A stretch of 46,103 nt of DNA from a virus. The translations under genes were made by a program, and so were the position numbers. How positions within the stretch are numbered: the first letter of the stretch is position 1; every line of letters begins with the position of its first letter. The notes beneath the pieces were generated by a model. It did not search any database and was not told the DNA's origin. It saw only the letters and a program-made list of their open reading frames with translations. Positions 1 through 8,694 of the stretch are shown here, one piece after another. The stretch covers positions 1 through 46,103 of IMG/VR virus record IMGVR_UViG_3300020470_000031. One strand, written 5' to 3'.

Positions 1-1
1 C

Positions 2-421
2 GAAGCCGACATCCTTAGCGAGCAGCAAGCCCGCATCGATGGCGATGGCGCTCTAACTACGAGCCTCAATGCGCTGACCACTCGGGTAGGCGACACCGAA
101 GCCGATATCCTTAGTGAACAGCAAGCCCGCATCGATGGGGATAGCGCTCTGACTACGAGCCTCAATGCTCTGACCACTCGGGTAGGCGATACCGAGGCCG
201 ATATCCTTAGCGAGCAGCAGGCCAGAGCCGATGGGGATAGCGCTCTGACTACGAGCCTCAATGCCCTGACCACTCGCGTAGGCGATACCGAAGCCGATAT
301 CCTTAGCGAGCAGCAAGCCCGCATTAACGGGGATGGCGCTCTGACTACGAGCCTCAATGCCCTGACCACTCGGGTAGGCGATACCGAAGCCGATATCCTT
401 AGCGAACAGCAAGCCCGGACC
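2..421 (+). repeat. 96-bp tandem repeats inside the tail-tip gene
   Basis: Copies begin at 2, 98, 194, 290 and 386, exactly 96 bp apart; the last decays after about 421. The period is 32 codons, so copy number can change without a frameshift. Differences are mostly single bases (for example ATCGAT to GCCGAT, giving Ile to Ala). The array probably continues left of the window. Confidence 0.95.
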
Positions 422-1645
422 GATGGTGACACGGCACTTGCAACGGACTTTTCTGGGTTGAACGCCACATTTGAGGCGCAGGAAGATACCTTCTCTCTGG
501 ACTTTGGCAGTGAAAACTTTCAATCACCCGGCCCAACAAAGTCCGCTGAGGCTCTTGTTCTTCAAGAACGGAGTGCTGCCGCATCAGCAAACCTTGCGAT
601 CTCTCGGGACGTGTATAGCCTCACTGCTCGTGTCGGGGATGCAGAAGGTGCGATTACTGCTGAGAGCGAAGCTCGCGCCGACGACATCGGAGCCGTTACC
701 TCTTCGATAAACAGCCTCTCCAGCCGAGTTGGTGATGCTGAGGCGACGATCACCACCTACGGTCAGTCGATTGACGGACTGAGAGCGAGAGCGGGTGTCC
801 GCATCAACGCAAACGGCAGGGTAACCGGCTGGGAGGCCAACGATGACGGGGATGAAGGAAACTTTATTGTTACCTCGGACAACTTCGAAATTGAACCCTC
901 CAATCCAACTGGCCCAAGAACCCAGTTCAAGGACGGTTCTTGGAGAATCTATTCTGGGAGCATCATGACAGTATGGGGAACAGGATTTGGCTCTAGCGGG
1001 CAATTCTTGGAATGGACTGGTCCTGCCAGTTCGGACCTCTCTAATTGCACTGAAAACACTGCCATCAAATATGTGAAAGTGGATGGCTCGGCATACTTTG
1101 GAGGTACTCTTTCTGCGGGCGTCCTCAAAAACGCTGCTACCTCAACCAGCATTGCTTCAAATGCATCCATCTCTATCGGTCCGTTCGCTAGCCAAGGCGA
1201 TCCCATCAATGTGGTGACCAGCTATTCTATCATTAGCACTAATACTGCTACATATCCTGCAACGTCCCAAGGATCGACTAACTGGGAAAATGCCGTTACT
1301 GCTTGGGGCGCTACGGCAACTGGGTCATATGAAAGAACCGTTAATGCCTCCAAGTCTATCAGTTGCAATGTGGTGATTAAAGTGTCCCGAAATGGGGTAG
1401 CTAATTGGGCGACACTGAATATCACGTCGGGCAGTGAGACGATATCAGGTAGAGGTCCGTTGACTTCTGAGGGTATCTCGGGTAATCTGACCTATCGACG
1501 CACTATCGGAGGAACAATTACTTCCACAGATAACGTTGGAGGAACTACTACGAGAGAATTTACCGCCGTTATCGAAACAAGAACTGGCGCTGTTAATGGC
1601 ACCATCCAAAGTCAGACCCTAAGTCTAGTAGCTACAGAAGAGTAA
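2..1645 (+). CDS. Tail tip / central fibre protein (lambda J-like), C-terminal part
   Basis: The frame is open from the left edge (codon GAA at 2) to the TAA at 1645, so this is the C-terminal 547 residues of a larger gene; the ATG at 458 is internal. The first 140 residues are 32-residue repeats of the type EADILSEQQARIDGD...LTTRVGDT, with coiled-coil character. Residues after about 265 (RINANGRVTGWEAND..., IKYVKVDGSAYFGGTLSAG) resemble the DUF1983/J-protein C-terminal region of siphovirus tail-tip proteins, which contacts the host receptor. A Ser/Thr/Asn-rich beta-type end follows. It lies 4 nt upstream of another tail gene. Family assignment is from recognisable sequence style; receptor binding is inferred. 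Confidence 0.8.
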   Translation, partial: EADILSEQQARIDGDGALTTSLNALTTRVGDTEADILSEQQARIDGDSALTTSLNALTTRVGDTEADILSEQQARADGDSALTTSLNALTTRVGDTEADILSEQQARINGDGALTTSLNALTTRVGDTEADILSEQQARTDGDTALATDFSGLNATFEAQEDTFSLDFGSENFQSPGPTKSAEALVLQERSAAASANLAISRDVYSLTARVGDAEGAITAESEARADDIGAVTSSINSLSSRVGDAEATITTYGQSIDGLRARAGVRINANGRVTGWEANDDGDEGNFIVTSDNFEIEPSNPTGPRTQFKDGSWRIYSGSIMTVWGTGFGSSGQFLEWTGPASSDLSNCTENTAIKYVKVDGSAYFGGTLSAGVLKNAATSTSIASNASISIGPFASQGDPINVVTSYSIISTNTATYPATSQGSTNWENAVTAWGATATGSYERTVNASKSISCNVVIKVSRNGVANWATLNITSGSETISGRGPLTSEGISGNLTYRRTIGGTITSTDNVGGTTTREFTAVIETRTGAVNGTIQSQTLSLVATEE

Positions 1646-1649
1646 ACAA

Positions 1650-3284
1650 ATGACAAAAGCACCTCGCTCTCTCGAACAACTCCTCACTTTCTCCCGCGCT
1701 AGTGCTGCGGGGTATTTCGGGCGGGACGGTAAGTTCGTCTGGCAGCAGCCGAGCCGGAACCTGATTACCCAACCTCTCATGTCATGGCCGGGTATCTTGG
1801 GTTGGTCAAAGACTCCTGCGCCTGACGGCTCTCTGAGTGCCGTCGAGAGCTTTGAGGCGGACACCGGCTCGAATGTTTTTAACAGGATTTACCTGCTCAG
1901 TCAGCCTATGGTATCGTGCTTCTCAATTTTCATTAAGGCTCCTGAGCACAGATACGCTTTTCTCCGTAATCGCTCAAATAACAGTTACACTCACTTTGAC
2001 CTTCAAGCAGTCTCAGTGACAAAGGTAGATGATCCCGGAACCACACCCGCTATTGTTGAGCTCGGTGACGGTTGGTTCCGACTAAGTGCGGCTTGGTCTG
2101 CCGACGGCGGCTCGTCTCAGACAATCATGGTGGGGGTATCTGACTCATTGAACGGCACACAAGCCCTCGGTCAGGGCAGGTCCTTTGTAGCTTGGGGACC
2201 GCAACTCGAAGACGCAGACTTCCCCACCCCCTACGTCGCTCCCGGCTACTCCCCGCGCATCGAGTGGGGACCGGACGGGAAACGGAAGGGGCTGCTGATT
2301 GAGGGGTCGAGCACGAACCTACTCGCGGAAAGTGAGTTTCACAACGGTAAGCCCGCAAACGGCCACACCAGTTCTGTCACTGCGGTGTCGTCCTTCCCCG
2401 GTCTGACCCGAGGAACCGGTCTACACATGGCCCACGACCCGAATAACGCTCAGTGGGCTTACGCAACGGGTCTGACGTTTACGCCAAACACCGAATACAC
2501 GTTTTCGGCTTTCGTCGTTATGGACGACGGCAGCGCCCCCGAGATTTCCAGCGCGAGTAAGGACTTTAACGTTGTTGTGGCTGGCATCGGCGGAACCACC
2601 AAGGGCGTCGAACACATAGCAGGGGACCTCTACCGTGTGTGGGGAACCAGTAATGTAGGCAGTAGTCCGGGCGGCTCGGCAGGATTGTTCAAGGCCGCTG
2701 CAGATAGCACCAAGGGCTTCAAGTTCTCTGGCTACCAGCTTGAAACCAAGCCCTACGCCACCTCCTACATTCCCACGACGACCGCGCAGGTCACTCGGGC
2801 TGCTGATGTGGCGAAGATTGAGGGTGAAGCGTTCAAGAGTTGGTATAACCAAGGCGAAGGCACTGTATATGTCGAAGTGAGCTCTTTCTCCCCCGAAGGC
2901 TTCAAGGCAGTTCTGAATATCAATGACGGCACGTTGACCAATAGATTGGCCGACCTTTCAATCGGCGCGGGACCTTCAGGTGGGGTAGGAACGTTTCGCC
3001 TCGATGTTTTCAAAAATAACACTAATCAGGCATTTCTAGGCTCATCTAGGCCATTCACACTGGGCACCCGTGAGAAAGCCGCCTTTGGGTTCAAAGAAAA
3101 CGACTTCGCCTTCTGTCATAACGGTGCGGCGCCTACACTGGACAGTTCAGGAACGCCTCCGATTGTGGACAGGATGGAGTTGGGCAATCGTCTCGGAGCA
3201 CTCCAGCTCAACGGGTACATCAAAGACTTCCGCTTCTTCCCCAAGCGGCTCTCCAACGAAGCCCTCGTGGCTCTGACTTCCTAA
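1650..3284 (+). CDS. Tail-associated protein with carbohydrate-binding and LamG-like modules
   Basis: This 544-residue protein starts 4 nt after the tail-tip gene. The opening LEQLLTFSRASAAGYFGRDG is a common N-terminal signature of phage structural proteins that carry concanavalin/CBM-like jelly rolls. Two similar modules follow (about 35-195 and 225-385), each ending in a phrase of the type WGPQLEDADFPTPYV or GYQLETKPYATSYI. The C-terminus (NGYIKDFRFFPKRLSNEAL, about 520-540) is typical of a LamG-like domain. Such proteins are surface appendages that bind glycans. The exact virion location is not visible. Confidence 0.7.
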   Translation: MTKAPRSLEQLLTFSRASAAGYFGRDGKFVWQQPSRNLITQPLMSWPGILGWSKTPAPDGSLSAVESFEADTGSNVFNRIYLLSQPMVSCFSIFIKAPEHRYAFLRNRSNNSYTHFDLQAVSVTKVDDPGTTPAIVELGDGWFRLSAAWSADGGSSQTIMVGVSDSLNGTQALGQGRSFVAWGPQLEDADFPTPYVAPGYSPRIEWGPDGKRKGLLIEGSSTNLLAESEFHNGKPANGHTSSVTAVSSFPGLTRGTGLHMAHDPNNAQWAYATGLTFTPNTEYTFSAFVVMDDGSAPEISSASKDFNVVVAGIGGTTKGVEHIAGDLYRVWGTSNVGSSPGGSAGLFKAAADSTKGFKFSGYQLETKPYATSYIPTTTAQVTRAADVAKIEGEAFKSWYNQGEGTVYVEVSSFSPEGFKAVLNINDGTLTNRLADLSIGAGPSGGVGTFRLDVFKNNTNQAFLGSSRPFTLGTREKAAFGFKENDFAFCHNGAAPTLDSSGTPPIVDRMELGNRLGALQLNGYIKDFRFFPKRLSNEALVALTS

Positions 3285-3298
3285 GGATTGTACTAAGT

Positions 3299-3637
3299 AT
3301 GATTTATTACCTTAAAAGTGACTCCCCCCAAGAACTGACCCTCGCACTGGTTAATGCAGGCGTAATCAATATGCACCTGCCCCATCTGACAGTTTCGCCA
3401 AGGTTCTTGGTGGACTACATTGGTCAAATGTCTACCTCGACAGGTGAGGTTGACGAAGAAGGACAGGTCATCTTACAACTCACAGAAGAATACTTCCTGA
3501 ATTTGAAGGTACTCCACCCAGAGAGTTCGGAGTACGCTAGTGACGAAACCGTTTGGCTTAGCCCCGAGGCCCTGTCAGTTTTGTCTGAATATGTAATTCC
3601 CGAGCCTCAAACTCCCTATAGGGTATGGGCCACATAA
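3299..3637 (+). CDS. Small hypothetical protein downstream of tail genes
   Basis: A 112-residue protein with no recognised family. It starts 14 nt after the preceding stop and is the last gene of the plus-strand tail operon, immediately followed by a strong terminator. The sequence is acidic (VDEEGQVILQLTEEYF) with no membrane segment. It could be a tail chaperone or minor virion protein, but only from position. Confidence 0.65.
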   Translation: MIYYLKSDSPQELTLALVNAGVINMHLPHLTVSPRFLVDYIGQMSTSTGEVDEEGQVILQLTEEYFLNLKVLHPESSEYASDETVWLSPEALSVLSEYVIPEPQTPYRVWAT

Positions 3638-3640
3638 ACT

Positions 3641-3674
3641 AAAAGGCCGCAAGGAGCTTCCTTGCGGCCTTTTG
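3641..3674. terminator. Bidirectional rho-independent terminator
   Basis: AAAAGGCCGCAAGG and CCTTGCGGCCTTTT form a near-perfect hairpin with A/T tracts on both sides, between convergent genes ending at 3637 (plus) and 3678 (minus). It can stop transcription from both directions. Confidence 0.9.
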
Positions 3675-3677
3675 CTT

Positions 3678-4133
3678 TTAAGAGTCGTTGAAATCTCCGT
3701 GGTCTTGGAAGTTGGCAATCATCTGACCCACTCGGCCAGCTTTTGGTCGGTTGTCGTCTAGCATACCGTTCTCTTGGGCGTCAATGATGATCGCACAGCA
3801 AGCCATGACGTGGCCGAGGTGGCTCATACCACTCTCGGGGTCTCGGTCTTCTCCGTCGAACCAAGACAGCAGGTGCCGCATGGCTGCATCGACGTAGACC
3901 TCGGCGGGGACAGGTGTCTCTCGCCAGTTGAACGGACCATATTTGGTCGCTCCCAGCTTCATCACCTCGCCCAGATGCAAGAGAGAAGCTGTCGGAATCA
4001 CGCTGACCATGGCTGGCTTCGTGCGACCGATAGCGGTCTTGGGGTTCTTGGCGGGAGCGGGAGTGGGTTTCTCGTCGTGGCGCTCACCATAAAGGTCTTC
4101 GTCACGATGAGCTTCGGTCATTGCATTTCCCAT
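3678..4133 (-). CDS. dATP/dGTP diphosphohydrolase-like protein (DUF5664/MazZ-type)
   Basis: This 151-residue protein carries the DUF5664 (dGTP_diPhyd_N) pattern: LGATKYGPFNWR, then YVDAAMRHLLSWFDGEDRD, PESGMSHLGHVMACCAIIID and a final DDNRPKAG. The acidic and His residues in the RHL...GED...HLGH helices fit a MazG-like all-alpha pyrophosphohydrolase that removes pyrophosphate from dNTPs. AGAGGA lies 7 nt before the ATG, and the ATG overlaps the thyX stop (TAATG), so both are co-translated in a nucleotide operon. In Z-genome phages MazZ supplies dGMP for 2-aminoadenine synthesis, but DUF5664 also occurs in ordinary phages. Confidence 0.8.
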   Translation of the reverse strand: MGNAMTEAHRDEDLYGERHDEKPTPAPAKNPKTAIGRTKPAMVSVIPTASLLHLGEVMKLGATKYGPFNWRETPVPAEVYVDAAMRHLLSWFDGEDRDPESGMSHLGHVMACCAIIIDAQENGMLDDNRPKAGRVGQMIANFQDHGDFNDS

Positions 4134-4927
4134 TATTGGTTCCTCTTCATAAATTCTTGCATTTCGCTGGTCAGGGATACTCCTCGATCCTCGGCAACGA
4201 TGCCCGCGTAATTAGCTAGTGTCTTAGCAAGAGCAGGGCTAATCTCGATCTTGTTCTGGATATGCTCCTCGAAAGCAGCCATTGCTACAGGGAAGTGTTC
4301 CATCAGCATCCCGTGAATGGCTTCTGCATAGACCCGAATCTCGTACTGAGCATGGGGGTCCTCACGAAGTTTCAGGAAGTGCATCAGGTTATGCAGGTTA
4401 ATCTTCCAGCGAACCTTCGTATAGAAGTTGACCGGCAGGACTGCCCGAGCAAGCTCACGAGTGAGGCCCATCCGCAGCAACTGCCGGTACTCATCATAAG
4501 AACACTCAGAAGAGTTACGGATAACATCCTGAATCGCCTTGGCAGTTCCCTCACCAAGAAACTCAGCCGAACCCTGCTTGTTGAAGGTAGACTGCGCCTG
4601 ACACCGCTCTGCTTCTGGAATGTAGTATTCGTTCACAGCCTCGGTGTACCGCATGGAGTACTCGTTGAAAGCGCCAGTACGATGCCGCATCCACTGACGG
4701 GCAACGAAGATCGGCATCTTAATCTCCAGAACTACCCCACCAAATTCGATAGGGCTAGTATGCCGATCACGGACAAGGCGAGTAACCAGTCGTGCGTCCT
4801 TCGCGGGATCACCAGAGGACTGGGTCGAGGTTCTAGCAGTCTGCGCAAGAAATTCATCATCGCCATCCACTCGCAACAGTTGAACATACCCGTGGTCCAA
4901 CACGGGTACTTGAGGGTAGTGCGTCAT
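4133..4927 (-). CDS. thyX: FAD-dependent thymidylate synthase ThyX
   Basis: This 264-residue protein has the ThyX signature RHRTGAFNEYSMRY at residues 81-94 (family motif RHR-x7-S) and a second conserved segment LRMGLTRELARAVLP. ThyX makes dTMP from dUMP using methylene-tetrahydrofolate, FAD and NADPH. Length is normal for the family. It lies between a small unknown gene and the MazZ-like gene, in a nucleotide-supply operon with 1-2 nt spacing. Confidence 0.96.
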   Translation of the reverse strand: MTHYPQVPVLDHGYVQLLRVDGDDEFLAQTARTSTQSSGDPAKDARLVTRLVRDRHTSPIEFGGVVLEIKMPIFVARQWMRHRTGAFNEYSMRYTEAVNEYYIPEAERCQAQSTFNKQGSAEFLGEGTAKAIQDVIRNSSECSYDEYRQLLRMGLTRELARAVLPVNFYTKVRWKINLHNLMHFLKLREDPHAQYEIRVYAEAIHGMLMEHFPVAMAAFEEHIQNKIEISPALAKTLANYAGIVAEDRGVSLTSEMQEFMKRNQ

Positions 4928-4929
4928 AT

Positions 4930-5316
4930 TTATCCTTCGGTCGTTAGATTGAAATAGCCGGGGCGGGGCTGAACTACTGCTCGGGGAGTCAGGTACAGCA
5001 GAAGATAGGGACCGTCTCTTCCGGTTGCCATGTCGTGTGTTCCCGCTTCATACTTTTCCCGAGCATCTGCTACCTCTGGGCGGGTGTTATCCCACACCTC
5101 GGTTGCCAAGCTTCGAGCAACGAGACGGTCCCTAAGCTCTGGTCGCCCATAGCCATCGTATTCACAACCCCCTAGATCGGGGGCTGTTTCCTTCTCCATT
5201 TTTGCTTGGATGTCTGCGACATACGCGACATTGGTGATGCCGAGCTTGTTGCAGGTCTTGAACACTGAGTTGTGTCGGCTCAGTTGTTCTCGAACATCTT
5301 TCTCTAGGTTATCCAT
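4930..5316 (-). CDS. Hypothetical protein
   Basis: A 128-residue protein of unknown family, overlapping the Rad50-like gene upstream by 13 nt and 2 nt from thyX downstream. The N-terminal third (MDNLEKDVREQLSRHNSVFKTC) is probably helical; the rest is charged with a proline-containing tail. No membrane segment or catalytic motif is seen. Confidence 0.7.
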   Translation of the reverse strand: MDNLEKDVREQLSRHNSVFKTCNKLGITNVAYVADIQAKMEKETAPDLGGCEYDGYGRPELRDRLVARSLATEVWDNTRPEVADAREKYEAGTHDMATGRDGPYLLLYLTPRAVVQPRPGYFNLTTEG

Positions 5317-7139
5317 ACTGTTTGGTCACTCTCTTCAAATTCCTTATGAGTCACTACTACGATCTGTTTCAGCTTTCCACGCAGCCTACGGAGACTATCA
5401 TGCGTAGCCTTGGTCCGTTTGTCTGCCATGTTCGCATCAATTTCGTCAGCCAAGAAGATTGGAATGACGGACTGTGTAAGAACCTGACCCAAAGCAATTC
5501 GGAGGGCTAGGTTCACCACTGAAACACCTGAACCAGATAGCGTCCGAACCGGCTGCTTGTCAACCCAAATATCGAAATTTTCATCGATAAAAATGTGGCG
5601 ACGGGCACCGTCGGTCATTTCCGTAAGCAGGTGGCTGGCTACCTTGCTCAGCGAAGGCACCAGATACCGCTTCACTTCCTTGCGAGCGTCCTTCAACGCA
5701 GCAGAGCCACGCTTGTATCCCTCGTAGGATTCCTTGACCTGTTCCAGCTTCTTGACCTGGGTCTCGTAAATGTCCTTGGTCGTCTCGAACTTGCTAAGTA
5801 GAGTCTCGTAGCGAAGCGACATTTCATACCGCTCGCTAAGAAATTCTTCTGGCTCAGGAAGATCATCTACCGCTTGCTTCTTCATCAGATAGTTGCGGTA
5901 ACTGTGGATGTCTCTGTCGTATTGATCCAGTTGACTTTGGTACTCCAGCCAAGCCTTCGCTTCTTCATCCCGCACTTCCGGTTCTTCACCGAGGTCCTGA
6001 ATCTCTTTTTGGATCAGGACCCGTTCCGGTGCAGCATCATAAGCAGAGATTCTCTCAGCAATTTCTGCTCGTGTAAGGGGACTTTCGGGGAGGTCACTAC
6101 GATATGTATGGCCTTCCCACCGCTTTTGCCTCTGGATTTGCTCAGCAATTTCCTCAAGTGAGAGGGGCGGTTCCTCCGGTAGCTCTCTGCCGGAGACGAG
6201 TGACCCGCACTCCCCACAATAGAGGGGTTCAGCTTCTCGATTTCGGATCGAGTGATCTTCCCGCCATTGTAGAAGTGTCTCTTCGTCGTAGTCTGCTTGG
6301 GGTCCTCGCTCGTCTTGATCGAGTCGTTCGAGGAAGGTTTCGAGGGCTTCTCTGGCATAGGTCTGGTCAATCTCCGGCAGTTGGGCCAGCTTGGTTTCGA
6401 GGCGAGTGTACCGAGCGTACCAGTTTTCCCTGTCACGCTCATGGTCGATAGCCGTAGGTGACCCCTCAGGTTCCTCTGGCTCCACTGGTTCTTCCATTTC
6501 CTCGAAGCTGTCCCTCAAGGCTTGGTTGCGTATCTCAGCGTCGAGACGCTTCTTGAGGGCCTCGCTTGGTTCGTAGTTGTCGGGCTTGGCTGGCTCAACA
6601 GGCTCAACCAACTGGGCCTCAAGAGCATCTGCCAGCTTGCGGAAGTCGTTAGCCTGCTGGCGACACTCCTTCTCAGCAGCCTCATACTGGTTCAGGCCCG
6701 TGACTTCGTCGATGATGCGACGACGCTCAGCAGGACCCAAGTCCTTAGTCAGCTTGTCTAGCTCGCCCTGCATGGCGTGAGCAGAGATATCGAAAACATT
6801 GAGGCCGAAGCCTAGCAGCTTTTTGACGTAATTATTTGTCGCAGTGGTGCCGATTGCCGCATCTTTATTAACTGTGGCTTTCTTTCCTTTGCGCTCGATT
6901 GTATATTTGTTCCCCTTGATTGTAATATTCAGAGTCACTTCCAGCTTATCGTAGTCAGCCAAGCTGCCACGAAGAGCCTCCGATCCGAATAGGGCGTACC
7001 TAATCATCTCAAGAACAAAGCTTTTTCCTGCTTCGTTCTCTCCTTTGATTACGGTGAGGCCTGGTTTGAAACTTATTTGGTTTTTTAGGGTGCGACCTGT
7101 GGTATTAAAGGTCACCACATATTTGAGTGATTCTAGCAT
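5304..7139 (-). CDS. Rad50/SbcC-like (T4 gp46-like) recombination ATPase
   Basis: This 611-residue protein has an ABC-type Walker A, GENEAGKS at 33-40, a long Glu-rich coiled coil (about 150-510) interrupted by a zinc-hook CGEC at 308-311, an ABC signature LSGSG near 535 and a Walker B IPIFLADEID near 559-568, then a D/H-loop (VVVTH). This is the Rad50/SbcC/gp46 plan, in a short phage form. It should pair with the Mre11/gp47-like nuclease at 9651-10607 to process DNA ends. The ATG at 7139 lies about 7 nt from a -10-like box, so the message may have almost no leader. Confidence 0.92.
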   Translation of the reverse strand: MLESLKYVVTFNTTGRTLKNQISFKPGLTVIKGENEAGKSFVLEMIRYALFGSEALRGSLADYDKLEVTLNITIKGNKYTIERKGKKATVNKDAAIGTTATNNYVKKLLGFGLNVFDISAHAMQGELDKLTKDLGPAERRRIIDEVTGLNQYEAAEKECRQQANDFRKLADALEAQLVEPVEPAKPDNYEPSEALKKRLDAEIRNQALRDSFEEMEEPVEPEEPEGSPTAIDHERDRENWYARYTRLETKLAQLPEIDQTYAREALETFLERLDQDERGPQADYDEETLLQWREDHSIRNREAEPLYCGECGSLVSGRELPEEPPLSLEEIAEQIQRQKRWEGHTYRSDLPESPLTRAEIAERISAYDAAPERVLIQKEIQDLGEEPEVRDEEAKAWLEYQSQLDQYDRDIHSYRNYLMKKQAVDDLPEPEEFLSERYEMSLRYETLLSKFETTKDIYETQVKKLEQVKESYEGYKRGSAALKDARKEVKRYLVPSLSKVASHLLTEMTDGARRHIFIDENFDIWVDKQPVRTLSGSGVSVVNLALRIALGQVLTQSVIPIFLADEIDANMADKRTKATHDSLRRLRGKLKQIVVVTHKEFEESDQTVWIT

Positions 7140-7145
7140 GGATCG

Positions 7146-7173
7146 TTCATAACATAACAGAGGTCGTTGTCAA
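7146..7173 (-). promoter_or_regulatory. Sigma70-like promoter for the gp46-thyX operon
   Basis: On the minus strand TTGACA (7168-7173) is followed after 16 nt by TATGAA (7146-7151), 6 nt before the ATG of the Rad50-like gene. It sits in the divergent gap with the plus-strand lysis cassette. Confidence 0.6.
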
Positions 7174-7174
7174 C

Positions 7175-7486
7175 ATGGAAAACTGCCCGAAATGGCTTGA
7201 AAGATTCACCGCACTGGTCCGTCCCGGATCACTCTTCGCGATGGTTGCTTTGCTAGTCTTGGGCGGGTTTATTTTCGCAGCCGTCGAGTTCTTCTCCCCT
7301 GGTTCGGGCGAGCGAGCAATGAAGGTTTTTGTAGGCTTCTTCGGAGCCATGAGTGATGATTATTACGACACCGTGCAGGTGATGTTCACCACCTACGTAA
7401 TTGGCCGTTCGGGTCAAGCTATTGCGAAGGACTTTGCGACTGCCTCTGTAGAGAAGGTAAGGAACAAATCCGTTGGAACTGATTGA
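7175..7486 (+). CDS. Holin-like membrane protein
   Basis: The ATG at 7175 (MENCPKWLERFTALVRPG) gives 103 residues; AGAGG lies about 10 nt upstream. An earlier GTG at 7127 is disfavoured because it would overlap the divergent gene. One strong membrane segment (about 20-40, FAMVALLVLGGFIFAAV) and one or two weaker ones flank short polar loops. It is the first gene of a plus-strand cassette ending in spanins, which suggests a holin. No named holin family is confidently matched. Confidence 0.6.
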   Translation: MENCPKWLERFTALVRPGSLFAMVALLVLGGFIFAAVEFFSPGSGERAMKVFVGFFGAMSDDYYDTVQVMFTTYVIGRSGQAIAKDFATASVEKVRNKSVGTD

Positions 7487-7487
7487 T

Positions 7488-7970
7488 ATGCATCTGAGCT
7501 TGGGCTTGGCAGCAACAGCACTTTTGGCGCTGAGAATGCTGCTGACCCCGCTGCTACTCTACAACATGGGCTGGTCGTTTAAGGGCTTCCGCCAACTGGT
7601 CCAAGGTAGGGCTTATCCTACCTCGCTCTATCAAACAGTTGTGTTCATGTTCTCTGGAGCGGTGCTAGGCTACAACGGCCTGACATTCGGGGGACGACTT
7701 GTTTCCGACTGGTCCGAGCCGTGGTCGCTTGGGTTCCAATGTATGATTGCAGTGGCCTCTGTTTCCGCCCTCATCGGCAGACGAATCGCTGTAACGATTG
7801 ACTTTGAAAGGTTTTACTGGCTGTTCACAAGTGACAACTTGGAGGTTGCTGTCCGAGCCGCCGAGCTTAATATGGCTGATCCGGAGTACACGCAAGAAAT
7901 GTTAAATGTAGCTGAGACCACGGTCGCAGTTCGTCTTGCTAAGAGGGCCATTAATGGAACCGCTGACTGA
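7488..7970 (+). CDS. Membrane protein of the lysis cassette
   Basis: About 160 residues with three or four hydrophobic segments (near 3-22, 45-62 and 80-100) followed by a soluble helical tail. The start could be the ATG at 7488 or the in-frame TTG at 7473, which has a better AAGG-type ribosome site but overlaps the previous stop. Unknown family; position between the holin-like gene and spanins suggests a role in lysis. Confidence 0.6.
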   Translation: MHLSLGLAATALLALRMLLTPLLLYNMGWSFKGFRQLVQGRAYPTSLYQTVVFMFSGAVLGYNGLTFGGRLVSDWSEPWSLGFQCMIAVASVSALIGRRIAVTIDFERFYWLFTSDNLEVAVRAAELNMADPEYTQEMLNVAETTVAVRLAKRAINGTAD

Positions 7971-8331
7971 GCTATTCGCCACTGTTATTAACGAGAACAC
8001 TCTTGGAGCCATCATTTTGGCTGCGTTCTTTACTATCGTAGGCTTCATCGTAAAGGGAGTTCTGACCAACCAAGGGAACATCGCTGTCGCCAAGATCAAC
8101 TCCGAGACCACTCTCGGGGCGAAGGCGATGGAAACCTTGACAACTGCCCTAGAAGTGCTGCAAGAAGAGAACCGTACTCTTAAAGCGAGTATGGTTCAAC
8201 TAGAGAGTCACATTGAAACTCTAATTGACTACATCATCCGATTGGTCAAGGCTTCCGATAAGGAGGCTGCTGACAAAGCAGTGGCCGATCTTGAACAATT
8301 CTTGAGAGCTATTGGAAGGTGGCCACAATGA
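7954..8331 (+). CDS. Small protein with one membrane segment and coiled coil
   Basis: The ATG at 7954 has AAGAGGG upstream and gives 125 residues. Residues about 16-37 (TLGAIILAAFFTIVGFIVKGVL) form a membrane segment; about 55-105 is predicted coiled coil (TALEVLQEENRTLKASMVQLESH). It overlaps its upstream neighbour by 17 nt and the next gene by 4 nt, so translation is coupled. Unknown family; an accessory lysis role is inferred from context only. Confidence 0.65.
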   Translation: MEPLTELFATVINENTLGAIILAAFFTIVGFIVKGVLTNQGNIAVAKINSETTLGAKAMETLTTALEVLQEENRTLKASMVQLESHIETLIDYIIRLVKASDKEAADKAVADLEQFLRAIGRWPQ

Positions 8332-8681
8332 GACAATGGTTTAATGGACTGAGTGTGAGCTTGAAGCTGGCTCTGATTGCCGTGGTGGCAGTCTTGGGCT
8401 TTGTTGCTATTAACTTCGCTCACGATTACCTCACAAACGACAAGGAAGTTGCTGCGGAGGTTTCGGAGGAACGTAACGATGCGGCCATAGAGAGTGGACA
8501 GGACGCCGTAAACACGGTAACAGAGATTAACCGACGTACCGTTGAGCGGTACGAAACTGTCCGAACTATACAAGAGGAAGTAGAAAATGCGGAAGATTTT
8601 GATTCTGCTCATGCCATTGGCTCTGACGGCCTGTGTTTCAACTTTGGAGTATGTTCAGAAGCAGGCGGACTCTCCGAATAG
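8328..8681 (+). CDS. Rz-like inner-membrane spanin (i-spanin)
   Basis: Starting at the ATG at 8328 (GGAAGG upstream; ATGA overlap with the previous stop), this 117-residue protein has one N-terminal membrane segment (LKLALIAVVAVLGFVAI, about 12-28) and a charged helical periplasmic domain (DAAIESGQDAVNTVTEINRR). A lipoprotein gene is embedded in its 3' end in another frame, the classic Rz/Rz1 arrangement. Spanins join inner and outer membrane to complete lysis of Gram-negative hosts. Assigned by architecture, not by sequence family. Confidence 0.75.
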   Translation: MRQWFNGLSVSLKLALIAVVAVLGFVAINFAHDYLTNDKEVAAEVSEERNDAAIESGQDAVNTVTEINRRTVERYETVRTIQEEVENAEDFDSAHAIGSDGLCFNFGVCSEAGGLSE

Positions 8682-8694
8682 TTTGACTCGGTGA
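8587..8694 (+). CDS. Rz1-like outer-membrane spanin lipoprotein (35 aa)
   Basis: In the +1-type frame inside the i-spanin gene lies MRKILILLMPLALTAC, a short lipoprotein signal with lipobox LTAC (Cys16), then a mature peptide of 20 residues ending SPNSLTR. The ribosome site AGAGGAAG is 7 nt upstream of the ATG. It runs 13 nt past the i-spanin stop. The pair fits an embedded/overlapping Rz/Rz1 set. The mature part is unusually short, so it might need a partner. Confidence 0.75.
   Translation: MRKILILLMPLALTACVSTLEYVQKQADSPNSLTR

Noticed and set aside
2-421. CRISPR-like array because of regular repeats
   Set aside because: Units are 96 bp, contiguous without spacers and in frame with a coiled-coil tail protein.
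458-1645. A complete 395-residue gene starting at ATG 458
   Set aside because: The same frame is open from base 2 through the repeats, with no stop and no ribosome site at 458; it is the end of a longer gene.
7127-7486. Holin-like gene starting at GTG 7127
   Set aside because: This would overlap the divergent gp46-like start and has no ribosome site; ATG 7175 is better.
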